From Limnospira fusiformis SAG 85.79 (GTDB lineage: Bacteria > Cyanobacteriota > Cyanobacteriia > Cyanobacteriales > Microcoleaceae): a stretch of 64,000 nt of DNA. The notes below the pieces were generated by a model, which saw only the letters and a list, made by a program, of their open reading frames with translations, was not told where the DNA came from and ran no database searches. Positions 53,527-62,899 of the stretch are shown here, piece after piece. The first letter of the stretch is position 1, and each line of letters begins with the position of its first letter. A program made the position numbers and the translations under genes. The DNA lies in the NCBI RefSeq assembly GCF_012516315.1, contig NZ_CP051185.1, forward strand, positions 2,593,403 to 2,657,402, read 5' to 3'.

Positions 53527-53937
53527 GTGGTATATACTAGAACTGTCTACTTTAGCGAAACTGATGCCGCTGGCGTTGTCTATTTTGCCCAGATGATGTC
53601 TATGTGTCACCAAGCCTATGAAGCCGCTTTAATTAATCTAGGCATTGACCTAAAAACTTTTGTCAATAACCCCGATTTTGCCATTCCCATTGTCCATGCT
53701 TCTATGGACTATCGGCAACCCATTTATTGTGGCGATCGGATTGTCATTAACCTCTCACCTGAACAACTCAGCCTAGATACCTTTCAGATAGAATATCAAA
53801 TCTGCCTTGCTGATCCGCCTCAATCATTAATCGCCCAAGGTATAACTAAGCATATCTCAATTAACCCATCTACCCGCCAAAGACAACCCCTTCCCCCTCC
53901 CCTTCAACAATGGTTAAATCCTCGACAAATACAATGA
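53527..53937 (+). CDS. menI: 1,4-dihydroxy-2-naphthoyl-CoA hydrolase-type thioesterase
   Basis: The 136-residue hotdog-fold protein has the 4HBT motif FSETDAAGVVYFAQM near 8-22, with the catalytic Asp, and later ASMDYRQPIYCGDRI. Synechocystis Slr0204, the DHNA-CoA thioesterase of phylloquinone synthesis, has the same plan. The start is a GTG at 53527; no ATG is available at the N-terminus. menA and menF lie about 20 kb away in the same window. Confidence 0.8.
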   Translation: MVYTRTVYFSETDAAGVVYFAQMMSMCHQAYEAALINLGIDLKTFVNNPDFAIPIVHASMDYRQPIYCGDRIVINLSPEQLSLDTFQIEYQICLADPPQSLIAQGITKHISINPSTRQRQPLPPPLQQWLNPRQIQ

Positions 53938-53985
53938 TTTGTGTCATAATATTAACAGCTTTTGACCATCAATTAATTAGATGAT

Positions 53986-54945
53986 ATGACTTTGGTTTCT
54001 CAACTTAGCAATCCTCGTAGTTATGCAGTTATTGGCACCGGGGCATTAGGTGGATTCTATGGCGCTAAACTTCAGAAATCAGGACTAGATGTTCATTTTT
54101 TACTCAGAAGTGATTACGATTGGGTGAGTCAGCATGGCTTACAAATAGAATCCGTTTGGGGTGATTTTCAACTCCCCCAAGTCCCAGTCTACAATAATCC
54201 CCAAAAAATGCCACCCTGTGATGTAGTAATTGTCGCCATAAAATCCACAGAAAATCATTTACTACCCCAAATTTTACCCCCAGTCTTAAAACCTGATGGC
54301 GTGGTTTTGGTCTTACAAAATGGGTTAGGAATTGAGCCAGAAATAGCCGAAATAGTCGGCAATCACAGAGTTTTAGGGGGTATTTGTGTAATTTGTTCTA
54401 ATAAAATCAAACCTGGTTATATTCGCCATTTAGACTATGGTATGATGAAACTAGCCGAATATAACCACAATTACCAATCTGGTGGCATTACCCCCCGACT
54501 CCAACAAATTGGTGAAGACTTTAAAAAGGCTGGTGTCCCCCTAGACATAGCCGAAGATTTACTCTCAATTCGTTGGGAAAAGTTGGTGTGGAATATCCCC
54601 TATAATGGATTATCAGTAGTTTTAAATGCCCGCACTGATCAAATGATGTCAAATCCAGCAACTCGGGTTTTAGTTGAGGAAATTATGGGGGAAGTTTTAG
54701 AGGGTGCTAAAGGTTGCGATCGCTTTCTTGAGCGCGAAATAATTAATCAAATGTTGTCTCATACCGAAACCATGACACCCTATAAAACCAGCATGAAAAT
54801 TGACTATGATCAGCGCCGCCCCCTAGAAATTGATGCCATTTTAGGCAATCCCTTAAAAATGGCTACAGCCGGAGGAGTGCATCTCCCTCGCATTCAGATG
54901 TTATATCAGCAATTAAAGTTTTTAGATACCCAAAATTGCCCTTAA
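53986..54945 (+). CDS. PanE/ApbA-family ketopantoate reductase-like protein
   Basis: The 319-residue protein has the NADP-binding AVIGTGALGGFYGAKL near 14-29, the family VLQNGLG near 110-116 and the catalytic-domain Lys in SIRWEKLVWNIPYN near 188-201. Family members reduce 2-dehydropantoate in pantothenate synthesis, but several paralogues have other substrates. Its TAA abuts the stop of the convergent gene. Confidence 0.75.
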   Translation: MTLVSQLSNPRSYAVIGTGALGGFYGAKLQKSGLDVHFLLRSDYDWVSQHGLQIESVWGDFQLPQVPVYNNPQKMPPCDVVIVAIKSTENHLLPQILPPVLKPDGVVLVLQNGLGIEPEIAEIVGNHRVLGGICVICSNKIKPGYIRHLDYGMMKLAEYNHNYQSGGITPRLQQIGEDFKKAGVPLDIAEDLLSIRWEKLVWNIPYNGLSVVLNARTDQMMSNPATRVLVEEIMGEVLEGAKGCDRFLEREIINQMLSHTETMTPYKTSMKIDYDQRRPLEIDAILGNPLKMATAGGVHLPRIQMLYQQLKFLDTQNCP

Positions 54946-55356
54946 TTAATCTGGCAAAAAATCTGTGAGTATTTCATCCGGTTCATCATAAAAATCCTCA
55001 TCATCTGCTGCCACAGTAGGTAAAGATGATCGTTGATTAGTTATACTTACTGAACCTAAGCGCCTTTCTAATATAGCCACCCTAGTTTCAACCGCCGTTA
55101 AATCTTGGGGTATTTTTTCCAGAGTTAATAATTGTCGCTGGAGTTCAATGATCTGACGACGTAAAAGTTCTATATCTGTGGCATTATTGAGGTTTAAATA
55201 TTCCTTGATCGCTTCCTGCACCAGTTGCGTGATGCTGTGTCCAGATGCTTGAGATTTTTGCTCAATTTCCTGCATTAACTCCTGGGAAACTGTGACCGTT
55301 AAGGTGATATCATTAGGGGCCGACATAAGATCTGACATAATACTTGATACTTTCAC
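54946..55356 (-). CDS. Ribbon-helix-helix-type protein with coiled coil
   Basis: 136 residues at most. An N-terminal segment (ITLTVTVSQELMQEIEQKSQASGHSITQLVQEAIKEYL) fits a CopG-type ribbon-helix-helix DNA-binding fold. It is followed by a coiled coil (LLRRQIIELQRQLLTLE, VETRVAILERRL) and an acidic tail with DDEDFYDEPDE. There are Met starts at 55356, 55338 and 55326; the last two give MSDLMSAPND or MSAPND. Possibly a regulator; targets unknown. Confidence 0.6.
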   Translation of the reverse strand: MKVSSIMSDLMSAPNDITLTVTVSQELMQEIEQKSQASGHSITQLVQEAIKEYLNLNNATDIELLRRQIIELQRQLLTLEKIPQDLTAVETRVAILERRLGSVSITNQRSSLPTVAADDEDFYDEPDEILTDFLPD

Positions 55357-55503
55357 TGATTCTGTTAATCATAATCCTGATAGCGGTTTCTGGGAAACTT
55401 CAGAAACTCTATGGCGGGCAGGAAATTCCCCCCTAGGGGACTAAAACTTATGATCACAAAGATGCGCTATGATTACAACCAACGTTAAGAATTGTAAAAA
55501 ACA

Positions 55504-56115
55504 TTGACTGCCCACATTCACTCCCCTAACCCCATTCAACAGCCTGCTGGCTGGCATCGCCTCCGGTGTCGTTGGCAGGGAAACCAGGAAACAGTCCGCC
55601 AAGGACTCCCCCACAGCAAATTATCCCCAGCCTGGCAAATTATGCTATTGGGAGACGGATCGCCAACCCGCCACCTGCAACTACTCACCGGGGAACCTAC
55701 AGAGGTCGATGTGATTGATATGTCTGCCATTGGTATGAGTCCAGATGGTGCGCCGCCATTGATTCAGGCAGTCCCCGGCCCTCGGTTGCGCCGTCAAGTC
55801 TGGTTACGGACTGCATCAGGACAACGTTTAGCCTATGCTACTTCCTGGTGGGAAAATAGCCACGTTGACGAGTATTTACAAAATAGATCTCTGCCAATTT
55901 GGGCAAGTTTAGCCAGGCTGAGAACTGAATTATATCGAGATGTGCAAGGTATTGACTATGGCGATTCTAAAGCCTTAGAATTAGCCTTTGGACAGCCGGG
56001 GCCTTTTTGGGGTCGTTATTATCTTTTCTGGCATCACGGGAAGCCCTTAACCTTGATTTATGAGGTGTTTTCCCCCTATCTTACCAAGTATTTAGGAGCT
56101 ACGCAAATGCTATGA
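55504..56115 (+). CDS. Chorismate pyruvate-lyase (cyanobacterial type)
   Basis: The 203-residue protein resembles the cyanobacterial chorismate lyase (Sll1797-like): LSPAWQIMLLGDGSPTRHLQLLTG, RLRRQVWLRTASGQRLAYATSWW and LEALF-like GRYYLFWHHGKPLTLIYEVFSPYL. It makes 4-hydroxybenzoate from chorismate for plastoquinone, so it draws on the same precursor as menF. The start appears to be TTG at 55504; no ATG lies near the N-terminus. Confidence 0.75.
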   Translation: MTAHIHSPNPIQQPAGWHRLRCRWQGNQETVRQGLPHSKLSPAWQIMLLGDGSPTRHLQLLTGEPTEVDVIDMSAIGMSPDGAPPLIQAVPGPRLRRQVWLRTASGQRLAYATSWWENSHVDEYLQNRSLPIWASLARLRTELYRDVQGIDYGDSKALELAFGQPGPFWGRYYLFWHHGKPLTLIYEVFSPYLTKYLGATQML

Positions 56116-56117
56116 TA

Positions 56118-56348
56118 TCAGATATCTTCATCGAGGCGATCGCTATAGAGAGACTGTAACAGATTCTCTAACTTTTCCTCCGAACAACATTCAATTACAG
56201 CCTCAAAAGCATCAACCAAGCGGGCGGCAGTTTCCCCTAAAGTCGGACTCATGCCCCACACATCCTCTACCCAATCTTGAGGGCGATCGTCCACAAAAAT
56301 CAAACGTTCTAACAGTTGTTTTACTTCCGACCTAGAAATAGATGCCAT
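56118..56348 (-). CDS. Small conserved hypothetical protein, 76 residues
   Basis: The protein is acidic and helical (MASISRSEVKQLLERLIFVDDRPQDWVEDVWG, ETAARLVDAFEAVIECCSEE). It has no known motif. The frame extends 21 bases upstream; the ATG giving MASIS is preferred. It converges on the chorismate lyase with 2 bp between stops, and is divergent from the DUF29 gene. Confidence 0.55.
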   Translation of the reverse strand: MASISRSEVKQLLERLIFVDDRPQDWVEDVWGMSPTLGETAARLVDAFEAVIECCSEEKLENLLQSLYSDRLDEDI

Positions 56349-56399
56349 AATCATTAATTCAAATATCATGCACCATTATAACATATAGGCATCCTGATT

Positions 56400-56861
56400 A
56401 TGGATAGTCAGAAACTTTCCTTATATCAACAGGACTTTTACGGTTGGACTCAGTGGCAGTTACAAGCCTTAGCCCAACAGGATATTAATAACCTAGATTG
56501 GCAAAATTTACAAGCTGAAATTGACAGTTTAGGAAGACAAGAATATCGAGAATTAGTCAGTCATCTAACAGTCTTGTTAGGGCATTTACTCAAGTGGGAA
56601 TATCAACCCCATAAACGCTCAAGGAGTTGGTTCTTGACCATTCGAGAACAGCGCCGCGCCACCCGGCGACATTTATCTCGAAATCCTAGTTTAAAGTCCC
56701 GAATCGCCCAAGCCTTGGAGGACAGCTTCGAGGCTGGGGTTGATTTGGCTCTCCGAGAGACAGGTCTGCCTTTGCGAACTTTTCCCGATATTTGTCCTTA
56801 CCAATTTGATGATATTATCACCGATAATTTTATTTGTGACACCAGCCAAGATTGGGAATAA
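56400..56861 (+). CDS. DUF29-family protein
   Basis: The 153-residue protein has the full DUF29 pattern: LYQQDFYGWTQWQLQALAQQDINNLDWQNLQAEIDSLG at the N-terminus, then HLTVLLGHLLKWEYQPHKR and RSWFLTIREQRR. Such genes are numerous in cyanobacteria. Function is unknown. Confidence 0.85.
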   Translation: MDSQKLSLYQQDFYGWTQWQLQALAQQDINNLDWQNLQAEIDSLGRQEYRELVSHLTVLLGHLLKWEYQPHKRSRSWFLTIREQRRATRRHLSRNPSLKSRIAQALEDSFEAGVDLALRETGLPLRTFPDICPYQFDDIITDNFICDTSQDWE

Positions 56862-56930
56862 GTTATCATTAAATTACCCATTCTATGGGATAATAAGATA
56901 ACTCAGAAAATAGCGATCGTATTTGTATTC

Positions 56931-57335
56931 ATGTCCTCAACTCAATCTCCTCTCAATCTTCCATTTAAGCGTCTGCGTCAGTTGCGGACAGGCTTACTTA
57001 ACTTACATAAAAATCTCCTAGAGTCCGAACGCATTACTTATGAGAAGTGTTACGGACGTATCCCCTCTAAAGGAGAATTTTTCCGGCTAGTAATTGGAGA
57101 TGATTGGTTTAGCTGGCTGCGACCATTTTCCCAATTTATTGTCAAAATTGACGAAACCCTAGAGGAAAAAGAACCCGTCACCTTAGACCAAGTTAACGAA
57201 CTACTAGAAGAAGCTAAATTTCTACTGCGAGTAGATGAACAGGGAACCGAACGAGAAAAGCGTTATTATCAAGCCATTCAGCGTGACCCAAATATTGCCC
57301 TCATTCATGCTGAAGTGTCAAACATATTAAAATAA
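56931..57335 (+). CDS. Conserved hypothetical protein, 134 residues
   Basis: A charged helical protein (FKRLRQLRTGLLNLHKNLLESERITYEKCYGRIPSKGEF, FRLVIGDDWFSWLRPFSQFIV) without membrane segments. I do not recognise a family, although the pattern is coding-like and it sits in line after the DUF29 gene. It precedes the Uma2 array by about 190 bp. Confidence 0.55.
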   Translation: MSSTQSPLNLPFKRLRQLRTGLLNLHKNLLESERITYEKCYGRIPSKGEFFRLVIGDDWFSWLRPFSQFIVKIDETLEEKEPVTLDQVNELLEEAKFLLRVDEQGTEREKRYYQAIQRDPNIALIHAEVSNILK

Positions 57336-57476
57336 CACTTCCCCCGAAAATAACCTAGGGTTGGGTTCATCATATCAGCTTGCTACTACAAAGTAAAAGA
57401 ATGATAAACCCACCCTTATTTTTTCTTAAAAAAACTTGATTAAACATTAATAAATAACCCGCGATCGCAGATATGC

Positions 57477-57482
57477 TATAAT
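57477..57482 (+). promoter_or_regulatory. -10 box of Uma2 copy 1
   Basis: TATAAT lies 44 bp before the ATG of copy 1. From here to the ATG, AAACTGTCTTCTACTGG is shared with the spacers of later copies, but the sequence upstream of the box is different, so copy 1 marks the left edge of the amplified unit. Confidence 0.5.
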
Positions 57483-57526
57483 TTAAATATCGAATTTTTA
57501 AAACTGTCTTCTACTGGTTTAGACCT

Positions 57527-58342
57527 ATGGTTTCTATTGACCTTTATAAAAATCTACCCACCAGTGATGAACTTCCCGACTCTGATGATACTCCTGTGGA
57601 TAACGAAGACCAAAACTTTCTCCCCAATTACCTATTATTTCTTCTAGCAATTATCTGGAAAGACCGCAATGATTGGTATTTCGGTGTAGATATGGGAATT
57701 TATCACACCAGCGGGGATAACCCCAGAGTCCCAGTAATTCCTGATGGTTTTCTGACGGTGGGAGTGAACCGCCGCCGACCAGGTAATAAATCTCGGAAAA
57801 GTTATGTGGTCTGGGAAGAAGGGGGAATGGTTCCTCAGTTGGTGTTAGAGGTGGTTTCCTGGACTCCGGGAAATGAGTATGAGTCCAAAATGGCGATTTA
57901 TGAAAAGTTGGGGGTACTATACTACGTTATTTATAACCCAGAATATTACCAACGCGATCGCCATCAACCCTTCGAGATTTATCGACAAATTGATGGTAAA
58001 TACCAGTTACAAACGGGAGAACCCTACTGGCTACCAGAAATCGGTTTAGGAATTGGGAGAAGTCAAGCTACATTAGGTGGTATTGACCGAGAAATCCTGT
58101 CTTGGTTTGACCAAGAGGGGAGACGTTATTTGAGTGCGGAAGAGTTAGCACAGCAGGCTCAATTGGACGTACAGCAGGCTCAATTGGAAGCACAGCAGGC
58201 TCAATTGGAAGCACAAAAAGAACGTCAGGCGCGTTTAGCAGCTATTGCTCAATTAGACAATATGGGATTAACAGTACAGCAAATTTCTGTAGCATTGGGG
58301 TTATCTGTTAATGAGGTACGTCAGCAGCTAGAGGAATCATAG
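57527..58342 (+). CDS. Uma2-family endonuclease-like protein, array copy 1 (intact)
   Basis: 271 residues. The PD-(D/E)XK-type catalytic residues of Uma2/DUF820 are present: Asp73 in IPDGFLTVG, Glu108 in QLVLEVVS and Lys121 in EYESKMAIYEKLGVLYYVIYNPE. From about 205 a heptad-like coiled coil (AQLDVQQAQLEAQQ) leads to a final helix segment LTVQQISVALGLSVNEVRQQLEES. Uma2 genes are numerous in cyanobacteria and often linked to mobile DNA; their biological job is unclear. This copy is the first of eight in tandem. Confidence 0.85.
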   Translation: MVSIDLYKNLPTSDELPDSDDTPVDNEDQNFLPNYLLFLLAIIWKDRNDWYFGVDMGIYHTSGDNPRVPVIPDGFLTVGVNRRRPGNKSRKSYVVWEEGGMVPQLVLEVVSWTPGNEYESKMAIYEKLGVLYYVIYNPEYYQRDRHQPFEIYRQIDGKYQLQTGEPYWLPEIGLGIGRSQATLGGIDREILSWFDQEGRRYLSAEELAQQAQLDVQQAQLEAQQAQLEAQKERQARLAAIAQLDNMGLTVQQISVALGLSVNEVRQQLEES

Positions 58343-58361
58343 ATTCTAGCGATATAACTGC

Positions 58362-58367
58362 TATAAT
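58362..58367 (+). promoter_or_regulatory. -10 box in the Uma2 spacer (repeated before every later copy)
   Basis: Each spacer repeats GATATAACTGCTATAATTGG and then AAACTGTCTTCTACTGG up to the ATG. TATAAT is 33 bp before the start. So each copy carries its own promoter within the amplified unit (59254, 60138, 61039, 61955, 62861 and 63847 approximately). Confidence 0.55.
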
Positions 58368-58400
58368 TGGGGAGAAACTGTCTTCTACTGGTTTAGACCT

Positions 58401-59234
58401 ATGGTTTCTATTGACCTTTATAAAAATCTACCCACCAGTGATGAACTTCCCGACTCTGATGATACTCCTGTGGATAACGAAGACCAAAACTTTCTCCCCA
58501 ATTACCTATTATTTCTTCTAGCAATTATCTGGAAAGACCGCAATGATTGGTATTTCGGTGTAGATATGGGAATTTATCACACCAGCGGGGATAACCCCAG
58601 AGTCCCAGTAATTCCTGATGGTTTTCTGACGGTGGGAGTGAACCGCCGCCGACCAGGTAATAAATCTCGGAAAAGTTATGTGGTCTGGGAAGAAGGGGGA
58701 ATGGTTCCTCAGTTGGTGTTAGAGGTGGTTTCCTGGACTCCGGGAAATGAGTATGAGTCCAAAATGGCGATTTATGAAAAGTTGGGGGTACTATACTACG
58801 TTATTTATAACCCAGAATATTACCAGCGCGATCGCCATCAACCCTTCGAGATTTATCGACAAATTGATGGTAAATACCAGTTACAAACGGGAGAACCCTA
58901 CTGGCTACCAGAAATCGGTTTAGGAATTGGGAGAAGTCAAGCTACATTAGGTGGTATTGACCGAGAAATCCTGTCTTGGTTTGACCAAGAGGGGAGACGT
59001 TATTTGAGTGCGGAAGAGTTAGCACAGCAGGCTCAATTGGACGTACAGCAGGCTCAATTGGAAGCACAGCAGGACAATTGGAAGCACAGCGGCTCAATTG
59101 GAAGCAAAAAAGAACGTCAGGCGCGTTTAGCAGCTATTGCTCAATTAGACAATATGGGATTAACAGTACAGCAAATTTCTGTAGCATTGGGGTTATCTGT
59201 TAATGAGGTACGTCAGCAGCTAGAGGAATCATAG
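58401..59234 (+). CDS. Uma2-family endonuclease-like protein, array copy 2 (intact)
   Basis: 277 residues, identical to copy 1 through the catalytic domain (Asp73, Glu108, Lys121). The coiled coil differs: AQLEAQQDNWKHSGSIGSKKERQ, where two compensating shifts put part of the repeat in another frame before it returns to QARLAAIAQLDNMG. The unit starts 874 bp after copy 1. Confidence 0.85.
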   Translation: MVSIDLYKNLPTSDELPDSDDTPVDNEDQNFLPNYLLFLLAIIWKDRNDWYFGVDMGIYHTSGDNPRVPVIPDGFLTVGVNRRRPGNKSRKSYVVWEEGGMVPQLVLEVVSWTPGNEYESKMAIYEKLGVLYYVIYNPEYYQRDRHQPFEIYRQIDGKYQLQTGEPYWLPEIGLGIGRSQATLGGIDREILSWFDQEGRRYLSAEELAQQAQLDVQQAQLEAQQDNWKHSGSIGSKKERQARLAAIAQLDNMGLTVQQISVALGLSVNEVRQQLEES

Positions 59235-59292
59235 ATTCTAGCGATATAACTGCTATAATTGGGGAGAAACTGTCTTCTACTGGTTTAGACCT

Positions 59293-60118
59293 ATGGTTTC
59301 TATTGACCTTTATAAAAATCTACCCACCAGTGATGAACTTCCCGACTCTGATGATACTCCTGTGGATAACGAAGACCAAAACTTTCTCCCCAATTACCTA
59401 TTATTTCTTCTAGCAATTATCTGGAAAGACCGCAATGATTGGTATTTCGGTGTAGATATGGGAATTTATCACACCAGCGGGGATAACCCCAGAGTCCCAG
59501 TAATTCCTGATGGTTTTCTGACGGTGGGAGTGAACCGCCGCCGACCAGGTAATAAATCTCGGAAAAGTTATGTGGTCTGGGAAGAAGGGGGAATGGTTCC
59601 TCAGTTGGTGTTAGAGGTGGTTTCCTGGACTCCGGGAAATGAGTATGAGTCCAAAATGGCGATTTATGAAAAGTTGGGGGTACTATACTACGTTATTTAT
59701 AACCCAGAATATTACCAGCGCGATCGCCATCAACCCTTCGAGATTTATCGACAAATTGATGGTAAATACCAGTTACAAACGGGAGAACCCTACTGGCTAC
59801 CAGAAATCGGTTTAGGAATTGGGAGAAGTCAAGCTACATTAGGTGGTATTGACCGAGAAATCCTGTCTTGGTTTGACCAAGAGGGGAGACGTTATTTGAG
59901 TGCGGAAGAGTTAGCACAGCAGGCTCAGGCTCAATTGGAAGCGTACAGCAGGCCCAAAATTGGAAGCACAGCAGGCTCAATTGGAAGCACAAAAAGAACG
60001 TCAGGCGCGTTTAGCAGCTATTGCTCAATTAGACAATATAGGATTGACAGTACAGCAAATTTCTGTAGCATTGGGGTTATCTATCAATGAGGTACGTCAG
60101 CAGCTAGAGGAATTATAG
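59293..60118 (+). pseudogene. Uma2-family gene, array copy 3 (frameshifted in the coiled coil)
   Basis: The catalytic domain reads like copy 1. Around 59935-59965 (AATTGGAAGCGTACAGCAGGCCCAAAATTGG) insertions shift the frame, so the product ends after about 265 residues with an unrelated tail (ending CSIGVIYQ). The normal end (RQQLEEL, TAG at 60116) is present in another frame. A protein with a complete nuclease domain could still be made. Confidence 0.8.
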
Positions 60119-60176
60119 ATTCTAGCGATATAACTGCTATAATTGGGGAGAAACTGTCTTCTACTGGTTTAGACCT

Positions 60177-61019
60177 ATGGTTTCTATTGACCTTTATAAA
60201 AATCTACCCACCAGTGATGAACTTCCCGACTCTGATGATACTCCTGTGGATAACGAAGACCAAAACTTTCTCCCCAATTACCTATTATTTCTTCTAGCAA
60301 TTATCTGGAAAGACCGCAATGATTGGTATTTCGGTGTAGATATGGGAATTTATCACACCAGCGGGGATAACCCCAGAGTCCCAGTAATTCCTGATGGTTT
60401 TCTGACGGTGGGAGTGAACCGCCGCCGACCAGGTAATAAATCTCGGAAAAGTTATGTGGTCTGGGAAGAAGGGGGAATGGTTCCTCAGTTGGTGTTAGAG
60501 GTGGTTTCCTGGACTCCGGGAAATGAGTATGAGTCCAAAATGGCGATTTATGAAAAGTTGGGGGTACTATACTACGTTATTTATAACCCAGAATATTACC
60601 AACGCGATCGCCATCAACCCTTCGAGATTTATCGACAAATTGATGGTAAATACCAGTTACAAACGGGAGAACCCTACTGGCTACCAGAAATCGGTTTAGG
60701 AATTGGGAGAAGTCAAGCTACATTAGGTGGTATTGACCGAGAAATCCTGTCTTGGTTTGACCAAGAGGGGAGACGTTATTTGAGTGCGGAAGAGTTAGCA
60801 CAGCAGCCTCAATTGGAAGTACAGCAGCTAATTGGAGCACAGCAGGCTCAGAGGCTCAATTGGAAGCACAGCAGGCTCAATTGGAAGCACAAAAAGAACG
60901 TCAGGCGCGTTTAGCAGCTATTGCTCAATTAGACAATATGGGGATTAACAGTACAGCAAATTTCTGTAGCATTGGGGTTATCTGTTAATGAGGTACGTCA
61001 GCAGCTAGAGGAATCATAG
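60177..61019 (+). pseudogene. Uma2-family gene, array copy 4 (frameshifted in the coiled coil)
   Basis: The catalytic domain is complete. In the repeat region near 60825-60860 (CAGCAGCTAATTGGAGCACAGCAGGCTCAGAGG) the frame shifts and ends at 60914 after 245 residues. A second extra G near 60942 (ATGGGGATTAAC) would also break the normal tail. TAG of the ancestral frame is at 61017. Confidence 0.8.
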
Positions 61020-61077
61020 ATTCTAGCGATATAACTGCTATAATTGGGGAGAAACTGTCTTCTACTGGTTTAGACCT

Positions 61078-61935
61078 ATGGTTTCTATTGACCTTTATAA
61101 AAATCTACCCACCAGTGATGAACTTCCCGACTCTGATGATACTCCTGTGGATAACGAAGACCAAAACTTTCTCCCCAATTACCTATTATTTCTTCTAGCA
61201 ATTATCTGGAAAGACCGCAATGATTGGTATTTCGGTGTAGATATGGGAATTTATCACACCAGCGGGGATAACCCCAGAGTCCCAGTAATTCCTGATGGTT
61301 TTCTGACGGTGGGAGTGACAACCGCCGACCAGGTAATAAATCTCGGAAAAGTTATGTGGTCTGGGAAGAAGGGGGAATGGTTCCTCAGTTGGTGTTAGAG
61401 GTGGTTTCCTGGACTCCGGGAAATGAGTATGAGTCCAAAATGGCGATTTATGAAAAGTTGGGGGTACTATACTACGTTATTTATAACCCAGAATATTACC
61501 AACGCGATCGCCATCAACCCTTCGAGATTTATCGACAAATTGATGGTAAATACCAGTTACAAACGGGAGAACCCTACTGGCTACCAGAAATCGGTTTAGG
61601 AATTGGGAGAAGTCAAGCTACATTAGGTGGTATTGACCGAGAAATCCTGTCTTGGTTTGACCAAGAGGGGAGACGTTATTTTTGTGAGTGCGGAAGAGTT
61701 AGCACAAGCCAAGAAGCACAGCAGGCTTCAATTGGAAGCACAGCAGGCCCAATTGGAGCACAACAGCCTCAATTGGAAGCACAGCAGGCTCAATTGGAAG
61801 CACAAAAAGAACGTCAGGCGCGTTTAGCAGCTATTGCTCAATTAGACAATATAGGATTGACACTACTAGCAAATTTCTGTAGCATTGGGGTTATCTAGTC
61901 AATGAGGTACGTCAGCAGCTAGAGGAAAATTATAG
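61078..61935 (+). pseudogene. Uma2-family gene, array copy 5 (frameshifted in the nuclease domain and the tail)
   Basis: At 61316-61332 GTGACAACCGCCGACC replaces GTGAACCGCCGCCGACC, a net loss of one base, so the first frame stops at 61398 after residue 106. The rest of the catalytic domain continues in another frame (LVLEVVSW from about 61390). Further indels lie in the coiled coil (TTTTGTGAGTGCGG, AAGCCAAGAAGC) and near the end (GAGGAAAATTATAG). Confidence 0.8.
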
Positions 61936-61993
61936 ATTCTAGCGATATAACTGCTATAATTGGGGAGAAACTGTCTTCTACTGGTTTAGACCT

Positions 61994-62841
61994 ATGGTTT
62001 CTATTGACCTTTATAAAAATCTACCCACCAGTGATGAACTTCCCGACTCTGATGATACTCCTGTGGATAACGAAGACCAAAACTTTCTCCCCAATTACCT
62101 ATTATTTCTTCTAGCAATTATCTGGAAAGACCGCAATGATTGGTATTTCGGTGTAGATATGGGAATTTATCACACCAGCGGGGATAACCCCAGAGTCCCA
62201 GTAATTCCTGATGGTTTTCTGACGGTGGGAGTGAACCTGCCGCTGACCAGGTAATAAATCTCGGAAAAGTTATGTGGTCTGGGAAGAAGGGGGAATGGTT
62301 CCTCAGTTGGTGTTAGAGGTGGTTTCCTGGACTCCGGGAAATGAGTATGAGTCCAAAATGGCGATTTATGAAAAGTTGGGGGTACTATACTACGTTATTT
62401 ATAACCCAGAATATTACCAACGCGATCGCCATCAACCCTTCGAGATTTATCGACAAATTGATGGTAAATACCAGTTACAAACGGGAGAACCCTACTGGCT
62501 ACCAGAAATCGGTTTAGGAATTGGGAGAAGTCAAGCTACATTAGGTGGTATTGACCGAGAAATCCTGTCTTGGTTTGACCAAGAGGGGAGACGTTATTTG
62601 AGTGCGGCCGAAGAGTTAGCACAGCAACACCGGCTCAATTGGAAGCACAGCAGGCTCAATTAGAAGCACAGCAGCCTCAATTGGAAGCAAGCCGGCTCAA
62701 TTGGAAGCACAAAAAGAACGTCAGGCGCGTTGTAGCAGCTATTGCTCAATTAGACAATATAGGATTGACAGTACAGAGCAAATTTCTGTAGCATTGGGCT
62801 TATCTATCAATGAGGTACGTCAGCAGCTAGAGGAATTATAG
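61994..62841 (+). pseudogene. Uma2-family gene, array copy 6 (frameshifted)
   Basis: GTGAACCTGCCGCTGACC (62230-62247) replaces GTGAACCGCCGCCGACC, adding a base, so the frame stops at 62254 after 86 residues. The catalytic Glu-Lys half continues in another frame to 62663. More indels lie in the tail (GTGCGGCCGAAGAG, GCGCGTTGTAGC, GTACAGAGCAAA). Confidence 0.8.
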
Positions 62842-62899
62842 ATTCTAGCGATATAACTGCTATAATTGGGGAGAAACTGTCTTCTACTGGTTTAGACCT

